From contig JAEIOF010000004.1 in the NCBI GenBank assembly GCA_016342445.1, positions 1 through 45,019 of the forward strand: DNA of 45,019 nucleotides, given 5' to 3'. Made by a program: the position numbers and the translations under genes. This document shows positions 35,198 to 43,174 of the stretch, piece by piece (the stretch's first letter is position 1; each line of letters starts with the position of its first letter). The notes under the pieces are model-generated. The model saw nothing but the letters and a program-made list of their open reading frames with translations, ran no database searches and was not told the origin of the DNA. This stretch comes from Verrucomicrobiota bacterium (lineage in GTDB: Bacteria > Verrucomicrobiota > Kiritimatiellia > Kiritimatiellales > Tichowtungiaceae).

Positions 35198-35893
35198 TTA
35201 AGCCGCAGCTGTTTCTTTTACATCGACATGTAGACCCGGCCCCATGGTGGTCGCGATCGTGCAGCGTTTGATATAAACTCCTTTAGCGGAGTCCGGTTTG
35301 GCAGCGAGAATCGCACCGTAAACGGAACGGAAATTTTCAGCCAGTGCTTCTGTCGTGAAAGAGCGTTTCCCGAACGGAACCATAATGTTGCCATTGCGAT
35401 CCATACGGAACTCAACCCGCCCAGCCTTCAACTGCTTTACAGCCGTCGCGGTGTCATCGGTAACCGTTCCTGTTTTCGGATTCGGCATCAGGCCGCGCGG
35501 TCCGAGAATTCGGGCCGCTTTACGGACTTCCTTCATGGCTTCTGTTGTGGCAACCACCACATCAAAATCCATCCAGCCGCCCATCACTTTAGCCAACAGA
35601 TCTTCGAAGCCGACTTCAGTAGCGCCTGCGCCTTTAGCGGCCTCAGCCGCTGCGCCAGTGGCAAACACGATCACGCGGACGTCTTTACCGGTTCCGTGAG
35701 GAAGCGCCACAGTCGAGCGGACCGCCTGATCCGACTTCGTCGGATCCAGACCCATCTTCAGAGCGATTTCAAATGTTTCATCAAAATTCGCGGTGGGGTT
35801 TTCTTTCAAAAACTCGATGGCCGTCTCAACGGCATAACGGTTCTCTTTCGAAACCTTTTCCTTAACAGCTCTATATTTTTTTCCGTGTATCAT
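35198..35893 (-). CDS. rplA: 50S ribosomal protein L1
   Basis: 231 residues, normal length. TANFDETFEIALKMGLDPTK, TVALPHGTGKDVRVIVFATG, LGPRGLMPNPKTGTVTDD and VEFRMDRNGNIMVPFGKRSF match L1, the mobile stalk protein at the E site and a translational repressor of rplKA in E. coli. It starts 2 bp before the rplK stop region. Confidence 0.97.
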   Translation of the reverse strand: MIHGKKYRAVKEKVSKENRYAVETAIEFLKENPTANFDETFEIALKMGLDPTKSDQAVRSTVALPHGTGKDVRVIVFATGAAAEAAKGAGATEVGFEDLLAKVMGGWMDFDVVVATTEAMKEVRKAARILGPRGLMPNPKTGTVTDDTATAVKQLKAGRVEFRMDRNGNIMVPFGKRSFTTEALAENFRSVYGAILAAKPDSAKGVYIKRCTIATTMGPGLHVDVKETAAA

Positions 35894-35895
35894 GG

Positions 35896-36318
35896 CTATT
35901 CAACCTCAATTCCCATGCTGCGGGCGGTGCCTTCAATGATACGGCAGGCCGCATCCAAGCTGTTACCCGTCAAATCTGCTTCTTTAATTTTAACAATTTC
36001 TTCAATTTGTGCGCGGGTCACTTTACCGACCTTGTCGCGGTTCGGAACCCCCGAGCCCTTAGCAATAGACGCCGCTTTTTTAAGCAGCGCGGACGCCGGC
36101 GGGCTTTTAGTTACGTAGCTGAAGGAACGGTCCTGATAGACCGTGATCACCACCGGAATGATCATCCCGGCGTCATTCTGCGTAGCGGCATTAAATGCCT
36201 TGCAGAACTCCATAATATTTACGCCTTTTTGACCCAGCGCCGGACCGACCGGCGGAGCCGGAGTTGCCTTCCCTGCCGGAATCTGCAATTTGATCTTTGC
36301 CATTTCTTTTTTTGCCAT
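35896..36318 (-). CDS. rplK: 50S ribosomal protein L11
   Basis: 140 residues: [37 protein letters not shown], the proline-rich hinge typical of L11, and [20 protein letters not shown] near the C-terminus. L11 binds the GTPase-associated centre. A second ATG (MAKIKLQIP, five codons on) is the more usual L11 start. Confidence 0.97.
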   Translation of the reverse strand: MAKKEMAKIKLQIPAGKATPAPPVGPALGQKGVNIMEFCKAFNAATQNDAGMIIPVVITVYQDRSFSYVTKSPPASALLKKAASIAKGSGVPNRDKVGKVTRAQIEEIVKIKEADLTGNSLDAACRIIEGTARSMGIEVE

Positions 36319-36335
36319 AAAAAACTCCGCTCAGG

Positions 36336-36887
36336 TTACGACGCTTTGTCCGCCTGCCAATATTCCAATTCCACAGGAGCAGTCCGCCCGAAGATCGAAA
36401 CTGAAACTTTCAGTTTTCCACGACTCGGATCCACTTCCTCAATCACTCCGCTAAAGTTCATGAACGGCCCGTCGGTGATTTTCACCGTTTCACCCGGTTC
36501 AAACTGAATCTTCGGCGTGACCTTTTCCTTCTTCTCTTCGACCTGATTCAAAATGCTATTCACTTCATCCTCACGCAATGGAACCGGGGCTACGCCTCCG
36601 ACAAATCCAATCACACTCGGTGTTTCCTGAATAAACGACCAGGTCTTCGCTATTAAATTTTTCTGCCCATCATACAAAGCCACATTGGCCAGTACATAAC
36701 CGGGGAAAAACTTGCGAGCCCGCGTTGTTTTCTTCCCATTCTTCACTTCCGAAATATTTTCGGTCGGAATCAGGATCTCCCCAACGTACTCCTCAAACTC
36801 TTCCTGCTTCACCCGGCTAGCAATATTATTCTGAACCTTCTGCTCATGCCCGGAGAGCGTATGTAAAACGAACCACTGCTTTTCCAT
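36336..36887 (-). CDS. nusG: Transcription elongation/antitermination factor NusG
   Basis: 183 residues from MEKQWFVLHTLSGHEQKVQN. The frame opens 63 codons earlier but that part overlaps secE and is not NusG. The NGN domain includes NISEVKNGKKTTRARKFFPG and VIGFVGGVAPVPLREDEV; the KOW domain has FEPGETVKITDGPFMNFSG. NusG binds the RNA polymerase clamp and links it to Rho or S10. It follows secE as in most bacteria. Confidence 0.96.
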   Translation of the reverse strand: MEKQWFVLHTLSGHEQKVQNNIASRVKQEEFEEYVGEILIPTENISEVKNGKKTTRARKFFPGYVLANVALYDGQKNLIAKTWSFIQETPSVIGFVGGVAPVPLREDEVNSILNQVEEKKEKVTPKIQFEPGETVKITDGPFMNFSGVIEEVDPSRGKLKVSVSIFGRTAPVELEYWQADKAS

Positions 36888-36904
36888 TATTCGTCTTTCT
36901 CCGC

Positions 36905-37108
36905 TTAGCGCAGAACCGCTCTTAACAAACCCATCAGTGTCGTGTCGCTCAATCCAACGAACACACCCAGAATCAACACCGAGACAACAACAACCATCGT
37001 TGAACCCAGCAACTCCCGGCGGGTCGGCCAGGTGCATTTCTTCAGCTCGGTTTTCACCTCGCCGAGAAACGTCCACAGCGCATTAATTAATTCAACAATT
37101 TTTTTCAT
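36905..37108 (-). CDS. secE: Preprotein translocase subunit SecE
   Basis: 67 residues, the single-membrane-segment form. An amphipathic helix with EVKTELKKCTWPTRRELLGS (TWPTR is the SecE signature) is followed by the hydrophobic segment TMVVVVSVLILGVFVGL. It clamps SecY. It lies between tRNA-Trp and nusG. Confidence 0.95.
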   Translation of the reverse strand: MKKIVELINALWTFLGEVKTELKKCTWPTRRELLGSTMVVVVSVLILGVFVGLSDTTLMGLLRAVLR

Positions 37109-37127
37109 CTCTTAACCCCGAAGAAAC

Positions 37128-37203
37128 TGGCAGGCCAGAAGGGAGTCGAACCCCTAACCCCCGGTTTTGGAGACCGGTGCTCTGCCAATTGAGCTACTGG
37201 CCT
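37128..37203 (-). tRNA. trpT: tRNA-Trp (CCA anticodon)
   Basis: A full cloverleaf on the minus strand: acceptor AGGCCAG, D arm AGCTCAATTGGCAGAGC, anticodon loop CTCCAAA (anticodon CCA), T arm GGGGTTCGACTCCC. The 3' CCA is encoded. It lies between rpmG and secE and is cotranscribed. Confidence 0.97.
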
Positions 37204-37221
37204 ACACCAAATCTTCAAAAT

Positions 37222-37374
37222 CTATTTTGTTTCTCTGTGCAGTGTGTGTTTCCGATCACTCGGACAGAATTTCTTGCGTTCGAGACGACCTGTCGAAAGC
37301 TTCTTGTTCTTCGTCGTCGAATAATTGCGACGCTTACATTCTGTGCAAGCCAGGGTAATAATATCTCTCGGCAT
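37222..37374 (-). CDS. rpmG: 50S ribosomal protein L33
   Basis: 50 residues, too short for a simple ORF screen. [20 protein letters not shown] then [31 protein letters not shown] fits L33. The first zinc pair is CTEC, but the second is CPSD, so the fourth ligand is aspartate rather than cysteine. GGAG/GAGG lies just upstream of the ATG. It sits between tuf and tRNA-Trp, as in many bacteria. Confidence 0.93.
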   Translation of the reverse strand: MPRDIITLACTECKRRNYSTTKNKKLSTGRLERKKFCPSDRKHTLHRETK

Positions 37375-37410
37375 GATCTCCGCCCTCTTTTTCTATCGTT
37401 GGTGAGAATA

Positions 37411-37440
37411 GTGATGCACCCGCATGGGCGAATGCATCAC
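37411..37440 (-). other. tuf-rpmG intergenic hairpin
   Basis: A perfect 8-bp stem, GTGATGCA (37411-37418) with TGCATCAC (37433-37440), encloses a smaller CCC/GGG stem. No T-run follows on the minus strand. It may be an RNA processing or stability element that separates tuf from the lower-demand genes. Confidence 0.5.
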
Positions 37441-37465
37441 CGGCTCAACATTTCGTTGCGTCCGC

Positions 37466-38668
37466 TTACTTGACAATCTCGGTCACGCGACCCGCGCCAA
37501 CGGTGCGTCCACCTTCACGAATCGCGAAGCGCATGTGCTGCTCCATTGCGATCGGAACGATCAGCTCGACGTTCATGCTGACATTATCGCCAGGCATAAC
37601 CATCTCAACACCTTCCGGAAGGGTGATGTCACCCGTCACGTCGGTTGTGCGGAAATAAAACTGCGGACGGTATCCTTTAAAGAACGGAGTGTGGCGTCCA
37701 CCTTCGTCTTTGTTCAGGATGTACACTTCGGAAGTGAAGGTCGTGTGCGGGTTGATGGAACCGGGCTTAGCCAGAACCTGGCCGCGCTCCACGTCTTCCT
37801 TCTTGGTGCCGCGAAGCAGACAGCCGACATTATCGCCAGCCTGACCTTCGTCGAGGATTTTGCGGAACATTTCAACACCCGTACAGGTGGTTTTGACCGT
37901 GTCTTTCAGACCGATAATCGCAACTTCGTCACCGGTGTGAACCATGCCGCGTTCGATACGACCTGTTACCACGGTACCGCGACCTTCAATCGAGAACACG
38001 TCTTCGATCGGAAGCAGGAAGGCCTGGTCGGTAATACGCTCCGGCTCCGGAACATAGCTGTCGAGGGCTTCCATCAGCTCCTGAATACAAGCAGCTTCCG
38101 GTCCGCTCGGGTTCAGAATCGCCGGCAGAGCCGCACCACGGATAACCGGAACGTCATCGCCCGGGAATTCGTACTTGGAAAGCAGTTCGCGAATTTCAAG
38201 CTCCACGAGGTCGAGAAGTTCTTCGTCGTCCACGAGGTCACACTTGTTCATGAAAACAACGATGCACGGCACACCAACCTGACGAGCGAGCAGGATGTGC
38301 TCACGAGTCTGGGGCATCGGTCCGTCAGAAGCGGAAACGCAAAGAATCGCGCCGTCCATCTGAGCCGCACCGGTGATCATGTTTTTGACATAGTCGGCAT
38401 GTCCCGGGCAGTCAACGTGAGCGTAATGACGTTTGTCAGACTCGTACTCAACGTGCGAAGTCGCAATGGTCATGATTTTGGATGCATCACGACGGCCCTG
38501 GGATTCAGAAGCCTTCGCTACTTCATCGTAAGCAATATATTTGGACAGGCCCTTAGAGCCCTGCACACAAGTGATCGCTGCGGTCAGCGTAGTTTTACCA
38601 TGGTCAACGTGACCGATGGTCCCGACGTTAACGTGCGGTTTTGTCCGTTCGAATTTATCTTTAGCCAT
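37466..38668 (-). CDS. tuf: Elongation factor Tu with divergent switch I
   Basis: 400 residues. It delivers aminoacyl-tRNA to the ribosome. G1 GHVDHGKT (19-26), G3 [21 protein letters not shown]4 NKCD and domains II/III ([31 protein letters not shown]) are normal. Switch I is not: residues 48-71 read [25 protein letters not shown], where most EF-Tu proteins have an E-E-K-A-R-G-I-T-I-N segment. There are five extra residues, and RGITI is replaced by KIMTI, although the magnesium-contacting Thr (T67) and SHVEYE are kept. AGGAGG lies upstream of the ATG. It is the only tuf in the window. Confidence 0.96.
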   Translation of the reverse strand: MAKDKFERTKPHVNVGTIGHVDHGKTTLTAAITCVQGSKGLSKYIAYDEVAKASESQGRRDASKIMTIATSHVEYESDKRHYAHVDCPGHADYVKNMITGAAQMDGAILCVSASDGPMPQTREHILLARQVGVPCIVVFMNKCDLVDDEELLDLVELEIRELLSKYEFPGDDVPVIRGAALPAILNPSGPEAACIQELMEALDSYVPEPERITDQAFLLPIEDVFSIEGRGTVVTGRIERGMVHTGDEVAIIGLKDTVKTTCTGVEMFRKILDEGQAGDNVGCLLRGTKKEDVERGQVLAKPGSINPHTTFTSEVYILNKDEGGRHTPFFKGYRPQFYFRTTDVTGDITLPEGVEMVMPGDNVSMNVELIVPIAMEQHMRFAIREGGRTVGAGRVTEIVK

Positions 38669-38716
38669 GACTATTCCTCCTGATCCTTATTCTTATCTAA
38701 TTCACAAATCTTCAAC

Positions 38717-38792
<76 letters not shown>

Positions 38793-38962
38793 GGTAAACT
38801 CCTCGTGCTCGCGCTATTCGCCATTTAAACGCAAAAAAAAGCGTAAAAAAAACCGATCCTGTTTTGCGCTCCAACAAAAATCAGATTTTTATACCCTAAC
38901 TTCATTTAAATCACCCTGCGCAAACACCAAAGCACTTCTGGTTCATCACACAAAGGGGAGCG

Positions 38963-38990
38963 ACTTTAGCCAAAAACCGTTTCCTGTCAA
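38963..38990 (-). promoter_or_regulatory. Main promoter of the tRNA-Thr-tuf-rpoC superoperon
   Basis: On the minus strand a consensus TTGACA (38985-38990) and TAAAGT (38963-38968) are separated by 16 bp. The inferred start is near 38956, about 165 bp before tRNA-Thr. A second -10-like TATAAA lies nearer the tRNA (about 38890) with a poor -35. Confidence 0.65.
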
Positions 38991-39070
38991 CTTTTTTGGC
39001 GTAAATATTTACAACCATTTATCTCACCCTGCCCGCACCCCCCTGCATTCCAAAAAATTTCAAAAAACGG

Positions 39071-39098
39071 TTGCCAACACCGTTGCAATCCCTATCAT
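39071..39098 (+). promoter_or_regulatory. Promoter of the peroxiredoxin gene
   Basis: TTGCCA (39071-39076), a 16-bp spacer and TATCAT (39093-39098). AAGGAG (39129-39134) lies 7 nt before the ATG at 39142. Confidence 0.55.
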
Positions 39099-39141
39099 AA
39101 TTGTCACATTTAAAAACAGGCATTTAACAAGGAGAAACATC

Positions 39142-39705
39142 ATGCTGAAAATCGGGCAACAAGTCGACGACTTCGAAATGGACGTATTCCACAACGAAGA
39201 GATCAAAAAAATCAAACTCTCAGACTATAAGGGAAAATGGGTCGTTCTGATCTTCTATCCGGCCGACTTCACCTTCGTCTGTCCCACCGAGCTCAAAGAA
39301 GCCGCCCTGCTCTACGACAAATTCCAGGCCGCCGGCGCGGAAATCATTTCCATCAGCACCGACACCGCCTTTGTCCACAAAGCATGGCACGACGAATCCG
39401 AAGCCATCAAAATCGTCAACTACCCCATGGGCGCCGACCCGACCGGCAACATCAGCCGCGCCTTCGGAACCTACATTGATGCAGAAGGCCTCGCGCTTCG
39501 CGGAACCTTCATCATCGATCCCGACGGCGTCCTCAAAACCATGGAAATGCACGATCTCGGCATCGGCCGCAGCGCCGTCGAAGCCCTGCGCAAACTCGAA
39601 GCCGCCAAATTCGTCCGCCAATATGGCGACCAGGTCTGCCCCGCAGGCTGGCAGCCCGGCGATGCAACTCTCACGCCCGGCCTCGACCTCGTCGGAAAAA
39701 TCTAA
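39142..39705 (+). CDS. Typical 2-Cys peroxiredoxin (AhpC/Prx1 class)
   Basis: 187 residues. It reduces hydrogen and organic peroxides in the cytoplasm. Peroxidatic C47 is in DFTFVCPTE and resolving C166 in GDQVCPAGW. The length is AhpC-like. The partner reductase (AhpF or thioredoxin) is not in the window. A good Shine-Dalgarno and a terminator frame a single-gene unit. Confidence 0.95.
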   Translation: MLKIGQQVDDFEMDVFHNEEIKKIKLSDYKGKWVVLIFYPADFTFVCPTELKEAALLYDKFQAAGAEIISISTDTAFVHKAWHDESEAIKIVNYPMGADPTGNISRAFGTYIDAEGLALRGTFIIDPDGVLKTMEMHDLGIGRSAVEALRKLEAAKFVRQYGDQVCPAGWQPGDATLTPGLDLVGKI

Positions 39706-39730
39706 TCCTCCAGAGGGATTAAAAAAACCC

Positions 39731-39767
39731 AACCCGTCCGCTCGCAAGAGCGGCCGGGTTTTTCTTT
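39731..39767 (+). terminator. Intrinsic terminator of the peroxiredoxin gene
   Basis: AACCC..CCGCTC, loop GCAA, GAGCGG..GGGTT with a 2-nt internal mismatch, then TTTCTTT. It starts about 25 bp after the stop codon. The upstream A-run makes it bidirectional in form. Confidence 0.9.
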
Positions 39768-39798
39768 CCTGCCCGCCATAGCCTTTAGCGACGGCGGT

Positions 39799-39844
39799 TT
39801 CCAATGTTTGGAACTTTTCCGTCCCGTTCTTCCAAGCATTGGAA
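39799..39844 (-). repeat. Two palindromes between the peroxiredoxin and DUF4870 genes
   Basis: Exact copies at 39799-39813 (centre TGT) and 39830-39844 (centre GCA), 31 bp apart. Read on the minus strand, a CCGG-rich stretch ending CTGTT precedes the first copy and GACGGAAAAG precedes the second. These match the long and short spacers of the 25.8-kb cluster, so this is a partial composite element in minus orientation. Confidence 0.9.
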
Positions 39845-39871
39845 AACAGCAGGCCCGCCGGGGCTCCCGGC

Positions 39872-40237
39872 CTATTTGATGAAGCGGATGCAGAGCGGGT
39901 AGCGATAGTCATCGCCTTCATTCGCCCTCACAGAGGCAATAAGGATAAAGATGACATTCGCAATCCACACCAGCGGCATCAGCGCGATTCCGATCACCAC
40001 CACGGAAAGCATTCCGCAGATGATAACATAGAGCAGAATGCTGAGCTGAAAGTTCAGCGCCTCTTTTCCCTGCTTCTCAACATACGGATTTCCCTCGCGT
40101 TTGATCAGCCACAAAATCAGCGGCCCGACAAACCCCGTCATCAGCGCGATCAGATGGCAGCCCATCGCCCACGATTTCTCATCGGTAGACGGCGAACTCA
40201 TTTGCTCCTCACTCCGTTCCTGAGTTTCGTTTTCCAT
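39872..40237 (-). CDS. DUF4870 (Tic20-like) small membrane protein
   Basis: 121 residues from the ATG at 40237, chosen because AAGGAG lies 6 nt upstream; an in-frame ATG five codons earlier lacks such a site. A polar N-terminus is followed by three hydrophobic segments: MGCHLIALMTGFVGPLILWL, NFQLSILLYVIICGMLSVVV and MPLVWIANVIFILIASV. The intervening KREGNPYVEKQGKEALNFQL is the DUF4870 hallmark. The molecular function is unknown. It overlaps the end of the AMMECR1 gene by 29 bp, so it is probably cotranscribed. Confidence 0.8.
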   Translation of the reverse strand: MENETQERSEEQMSSPSTDEKSWAMGCHLIALMTGFVGPLILWLIKREGNPYVEKQGKEALNFQLSILLYVIICGMLSVVVIGIALMPLVWIANVIFILIASVRANEGDDYRYPLCIRFIK

Positions 40238-40877
40238 CTTCATCTCCTTCATCTTGTTGAATATACTCCGTGGTGTAGCGAAAGACGCGAAGGGTTTCCG
40301 ACCAGTATCCGGCGGGCAGTCCCGCCTTCAACTTAAGATGTTCGAAAAACATTTCCTTTTCGGGAAGCTCTTCCCAAACGCTCGGCAAAAAGGTTCCTCG
40401 CCGAACCCCCTCCTGCAAAATCAATCCGTCGACCCCGGGGCGAACCTGGCTTAGCAAATCAGCTTCCGATGAAAAGGACATTTCCCCCGGCGGGGAAAGA
40501 ACCGAAATACTGATTTGGAGATCGTCGAACTCATCACGCGAGAGCGGCGGGAAGCGCGGATCGTGAAAAGCAGCTGCCACGGCGTTTTCGGCAACATCCT
40601 CCGCCAACGGACGGCACGCTTCGAGCATCCCGATGCACCCGCGCAGATTGCCGTCGCTCGTCAGCGTCACAAACGTCGCACGCTGTTCCATCAGCTCGGC
40701 GGGAAGTTCGCCGGGTGCGCTCACCTGGCCTGCGGGTTTTCCAACCTCTGGAACTTTTTTATTATTTTTTTCCAACCCTTGGAAAACAGAAGACCTCCCG
40801 GCGCTGCCGAGTTCCAATGTTTGGAAAATCGCGTCGCGCGCAATCGCAAGTAACAGCTGCTGATGCTCCCGTTTCAT
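40209..40877 (-). CDS. amrA: AMMECR1-domain protein (AmmeMemoRadiSam component A)
   Basis: 222 residues. The AMMECR1 core is clear: RATFVTLTSDGNLRGCIGML (68-86 region), FHDPRFPPLSRDEFDDLQIS and LKAGLPAGYW. Between the N-terminal helix (HQQLLLAIARDAI) and the core lies a segment of about 40 residues that contains three translated palindromes: FQTLE (18-22), FQGLE (32-36) and VPEVG (42-46). The other two components of the system are encoded at 42386-43174 and 43226-44101. The biochemical role is not established; a radical SAM modification pathway is inferred. Confidence 0.9.
   Translation of the reverse strand: MKREHQQLLLAIARDAIFQTLELGSAGRSSVFQGLEKNNKKVPEVGKPAGQVSAPGELPAELMEQRATFVTLTSDGNLRGCIGMLEACRPLAEDVAENAVAAAFHDPRFPPLSRDEFDDLQISISVLSPPGEMSFSSEADLLSQVRPGVDGLILQEGVRRGTFLPSVWEELPEKEMFFEHLKLKAGLPAGYWSETLRVFRYTTEYIQQDEGDEDGKRNSGTE
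40739..40826 (-). repeat. Three palindromes inside the AMMECR1 gene
   Basis: Copies start at 40739 (one change), 40770 (exact) and 40812 (exact); distances are 31 and 42 bp. On the minus strand the long spacer has GCGCCGGG and ends CTTCTGTT, like the cluster at 25.8 kb, and the short one ends AAAAAG. The unit is translated in frame. Confidence 0.92.
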
Positions 40878-40959
40878 GAACCACTTTTACCATTTCTCCC
40901 ATTTAATGCTAGTCCTGACCGGTCAATCTGTTAAAACCTCGCGCATCAAAAGGACCTCT

Positions 40960-42375
40960 ATGACGACCAAACAAACAAAAATTATCTGCACGCTGGCTGA
41001 TAACCGGTGCGATCCCGATTTCATCAAGCAACTCATTGAAAACGGCATGGATGTGGTACGCCTGAATACGGCCCACATGGATCTCGCAACCGCCGAGAAG
41101 GTCGTCACGGCAATTCGCGCCGTCTCCGACCGGGTGGGCATTCTGCTGGATACCAAAGGCCCGGAAGTTCGCACCTGCAACCTGCCCGCCACCCTTCATC
41201 TCAAAACCGGCGACCGGGTGAAGATCGGTGCAGACCACGTTCCGGAGAACGGATTCCAGATCTCCTACCTCGGATTTGTCGAAAAAGTGCCTACGGGCTG
41301 TCAAATACTGATCGATGATGGCGACATCGCCCTGTCCGTCGACGAACGAGCCGATGGCATCCTGCTCTGCACCGCACTCAATGACGGAGAAATTAAAAAC
41401 AAGAAGAGCATCAATGTTCCCGGTATCGAGCTAGATCTGCCCGCTCTGACTGAGAAAGATGCCCTTTTTGTGGACTGGGCAACCCGCAACCCGATTGACT
41501 TTATCGCCCACTCGTTTGTTCGCTGCCGCGAAGACATACTCGCCATCCAGGGGATTCTGGATCTGCGCAACAGCCCGATCAAAATCATTGCGAAAATCGA
41601 AAATCAGGAAGGGGTAGACAACCTCGACTCCATTCTGGATGTTGCATACGGCATCATGGTGGCCCGCGGAGATCTGGGAATTGAAATCCCGGCCGCAGAG
41701 GTTCCCTGCATTCAGAAAGAGATGATCAAAACCTGCATCCGGCGGAAAAAACCGGTGATCACCGCCACCCAGATGCTACACTCCATGATCGAAAACCCGC
41801 GCCCGACCCGCGCCGAAGTCAGCGATGTCGCCAATGCCATCTATGACGGAACCGATGCCATCATGCTCAGCGGCGAAACCGCCTACGGGAAATTCCCCAT
41901 CGAAGCCGTCCGGATGATGGCCGATATTGCCCGCGCCGTGGAACAGCAGAAGAAGACCCTGATCGACTCCCTGCCGGTTCATGAACAGCGCGAAGAGCTC
42001 ATGCCGCGCAACCACATCGCCAAAGCGGCCGTCACGTGCGCTGCGGCACTGCCGGTAGCGGCAATCATCACCAGCACAAAAACCGGCGAAACCGCCCGGA
42101 CATGTGCCTCGTATCGCGGAAAAACGCCGATTCTGGCTCTCTCCCAGCACATCAGCACCATTCGCCAGCTCTCTCTGAGTTACGGTGTCTATGCGACCCA
42201 TGTCGAAGTGCCAAAAACGACCGACGAGCTGACCCGCGCCTGTCTGACAAAACTTCTTGAAGAGAAAAAAATCGAAATGGATGATTTGGTTGCATTCATG
42301 GGCGGCGGACAAATCTATGGCCGCTACACCAACTTCCTGCAGATTGAAACGCCGGCAATTCTGCTGAAGCAGTAA
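40960..42375 (+). CDS. pyk: Pyruvate kinase
   Basis: 471 residues from the ATG at 40960, which has AAAGGA 6 nt upstream; the frame opens 28 codons earlier without family resemblance. It makes pyruvate and ATP from PEP in glycolysis. DTKGPEVRT (64-72), catalytic K212 (AKIENQEG), ARGDLGIEIP and TATQMLHSMIENPRPTRAEV are normal. The N-terminal R-x-NFSHG motif reads RLNTAHM (34-40), so the Ser that usually helps bind K+ is Ala and the Gly is Met. Glu69 of the K+-dependent type is kept. The stop is 10 bp from that of the convergent MEMO1 gene. Confidence 0.93.
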   Translation: MTTKQTKIICTLADNRCDPDFIKQLIENGMDVVRLNTAHMDLATAEKVVTAIRAVSDRVGILLDTKGPEVRTCNLPATLHLKTGDRVKIGADHVPENGFQISYLGFVEKVPTGCQILIDDGDIALSVDERADGILLCTALNDGEIKNKKSINVPGIELDLPALTEKDALFVDWATRNPIDFIAHSFVRCREDILAIQGILDLRNSPIKIIAKIENQEGVDNLDSILDVAYGIMVARGDLGIEIPAAEVPCIQKEMIKTCIRRKKPVITATQMLHSMIENPRPTRAEVSDVANAIYDGTDAIMLSGETAYGKFPIEAVRMMADIARAVEQQKKTLIDSLPVHEQREELMPRNHIAKAAVTCAAALPVAAIITSTKTGETARTCASYRGKTPILALSQHISTIRQLSLSYGVYATHVEVPKTTDELTRACLTKLLEEKKIEMDDLVAFMGGGQIYGRYTNFLQIETPAILLKQ

Positions 42376-42385
42376 CCGCGGCTGT

Positions 42386-43174
42386 TCATTCATAGAAGGC
42401 GAAGGCACCGTAACCGACAACGGCATCGCGCGGCCCGGCGGTGTCGCCGGAGTTGCGCAGATCGAGCAGTTCAGCCCGCATGAGCTTTTGCTGAGCCAGG
42501 TGGACGAGTCCCTTGACGGGAAGCAGCCCGCAGGCGTCGTCAAACTCCAACCCGCGCGTGTCGAGATCCACAATCGCCTGGGCCGTGGTCCGATCCTTCT
42601 CGCTCGCCCGTTCATAGCTTTCGTAGTGGCAGAGGTCGGAACTGATCACCACGAGCGTTTCGGGGCCGCCCCACAGCGCGTCGAGAACTTCCGCCACCTC
42701 CTCCTTGGTGGTATCGCCCGCCACGAGCGGAACCAGCTGAAAGTCGTCCAGTACGCTCTGAAGAAACGGAAGCTGCACTTCGAGGCTGTGCTCCGCCTTA
42801 TGAGCCATATCCGACAGCTGAACCTGCGAGAGCGTTACCACTTTTTCCAATGCCTGGAAATCGATCAGAATCTCGCCGAGCGGGGTCTCCCACTCCAGCG
42901 CCTCGGGAGCCGCCAGTCCGGGGAAGGACACGCAGTGCGACGGGCCGATCAGCACCACGCGGTTGATGCCGGCGGGATGGAGCTGTGCATAGGCCGTGGC
43001 GGCGACGGGGCCGGAATAGATATAGCCCGCATGCGGAACGATGATCGCCTTCGGAGGCGTAAGCGAAATGGCGGCGGCCCTATCCAGAAACCCCGTCAGC
43101 ATCCGACGGAGCTCTTCAGGATCCGCGGGATAAAACATCCCCGCAACCGCAGGAACTCTAACTTTCTCGCTCAT
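42386..43174 (-). CDS. amrB: MEMO1-family protein (AmmeMemoRadiSam component B)
   Basis: 262 residues. VPHAGYIYSG (H48), GPSHCV (H80), AEHSLEVQLPFLQ (H129), SDLCHY (H183) and DDACG (C215) match the conserved pocket of MEMO1/class III extradiol dioxygenase-like proteins; human MEMO1 binds iron or copper through equivalent residues. A one-change palindrome encodes FQALE (106-110). It is divergent from the radical SAM gene with 51 bp between starts. No Shine-Dalgarno is present; TAAATT lies 6 nt before the ATG. Confidence 0.93.
   Translation of the reverse strand: MSEKVRVPAVAGMFYPADPEELRRMLTGFLDRAAAISLTPPKAIIVPHAGYIYSGPVAATAYAQLHPAGINRVVLIGPSHCVSFPGLAAPEALEWETPLGEILIDFQALEKVVTLSQVQLSDMAHKAEHSLEVQLPFLQSVLDDFQLVPLVAGDTTKEEVAEVLDALWGGPETLVVISSDLCHYESYERASEKDRTTAQAIVDLDTRGLEFDDACGLLPVKGLVHLAQQKLMRAELLDLRNSGDTAGPRDAVVGYGAFAFYE
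42845..42859. repeat. TTCCAA/CTGGAA palindrome in the MEMO1-family gene
   Basis: One change from the consensus, translated as DFQALEK. It is a single copy. Confidence 0.65.

Noticed and set aside
38456-38530. Frameshift in tuf as the cause of the odd switch I
   Set aside because: The flanking sequence stays in the correct frame and SHVEYE follows normally; no compensating frameshift pair gives RGITI in another frame.
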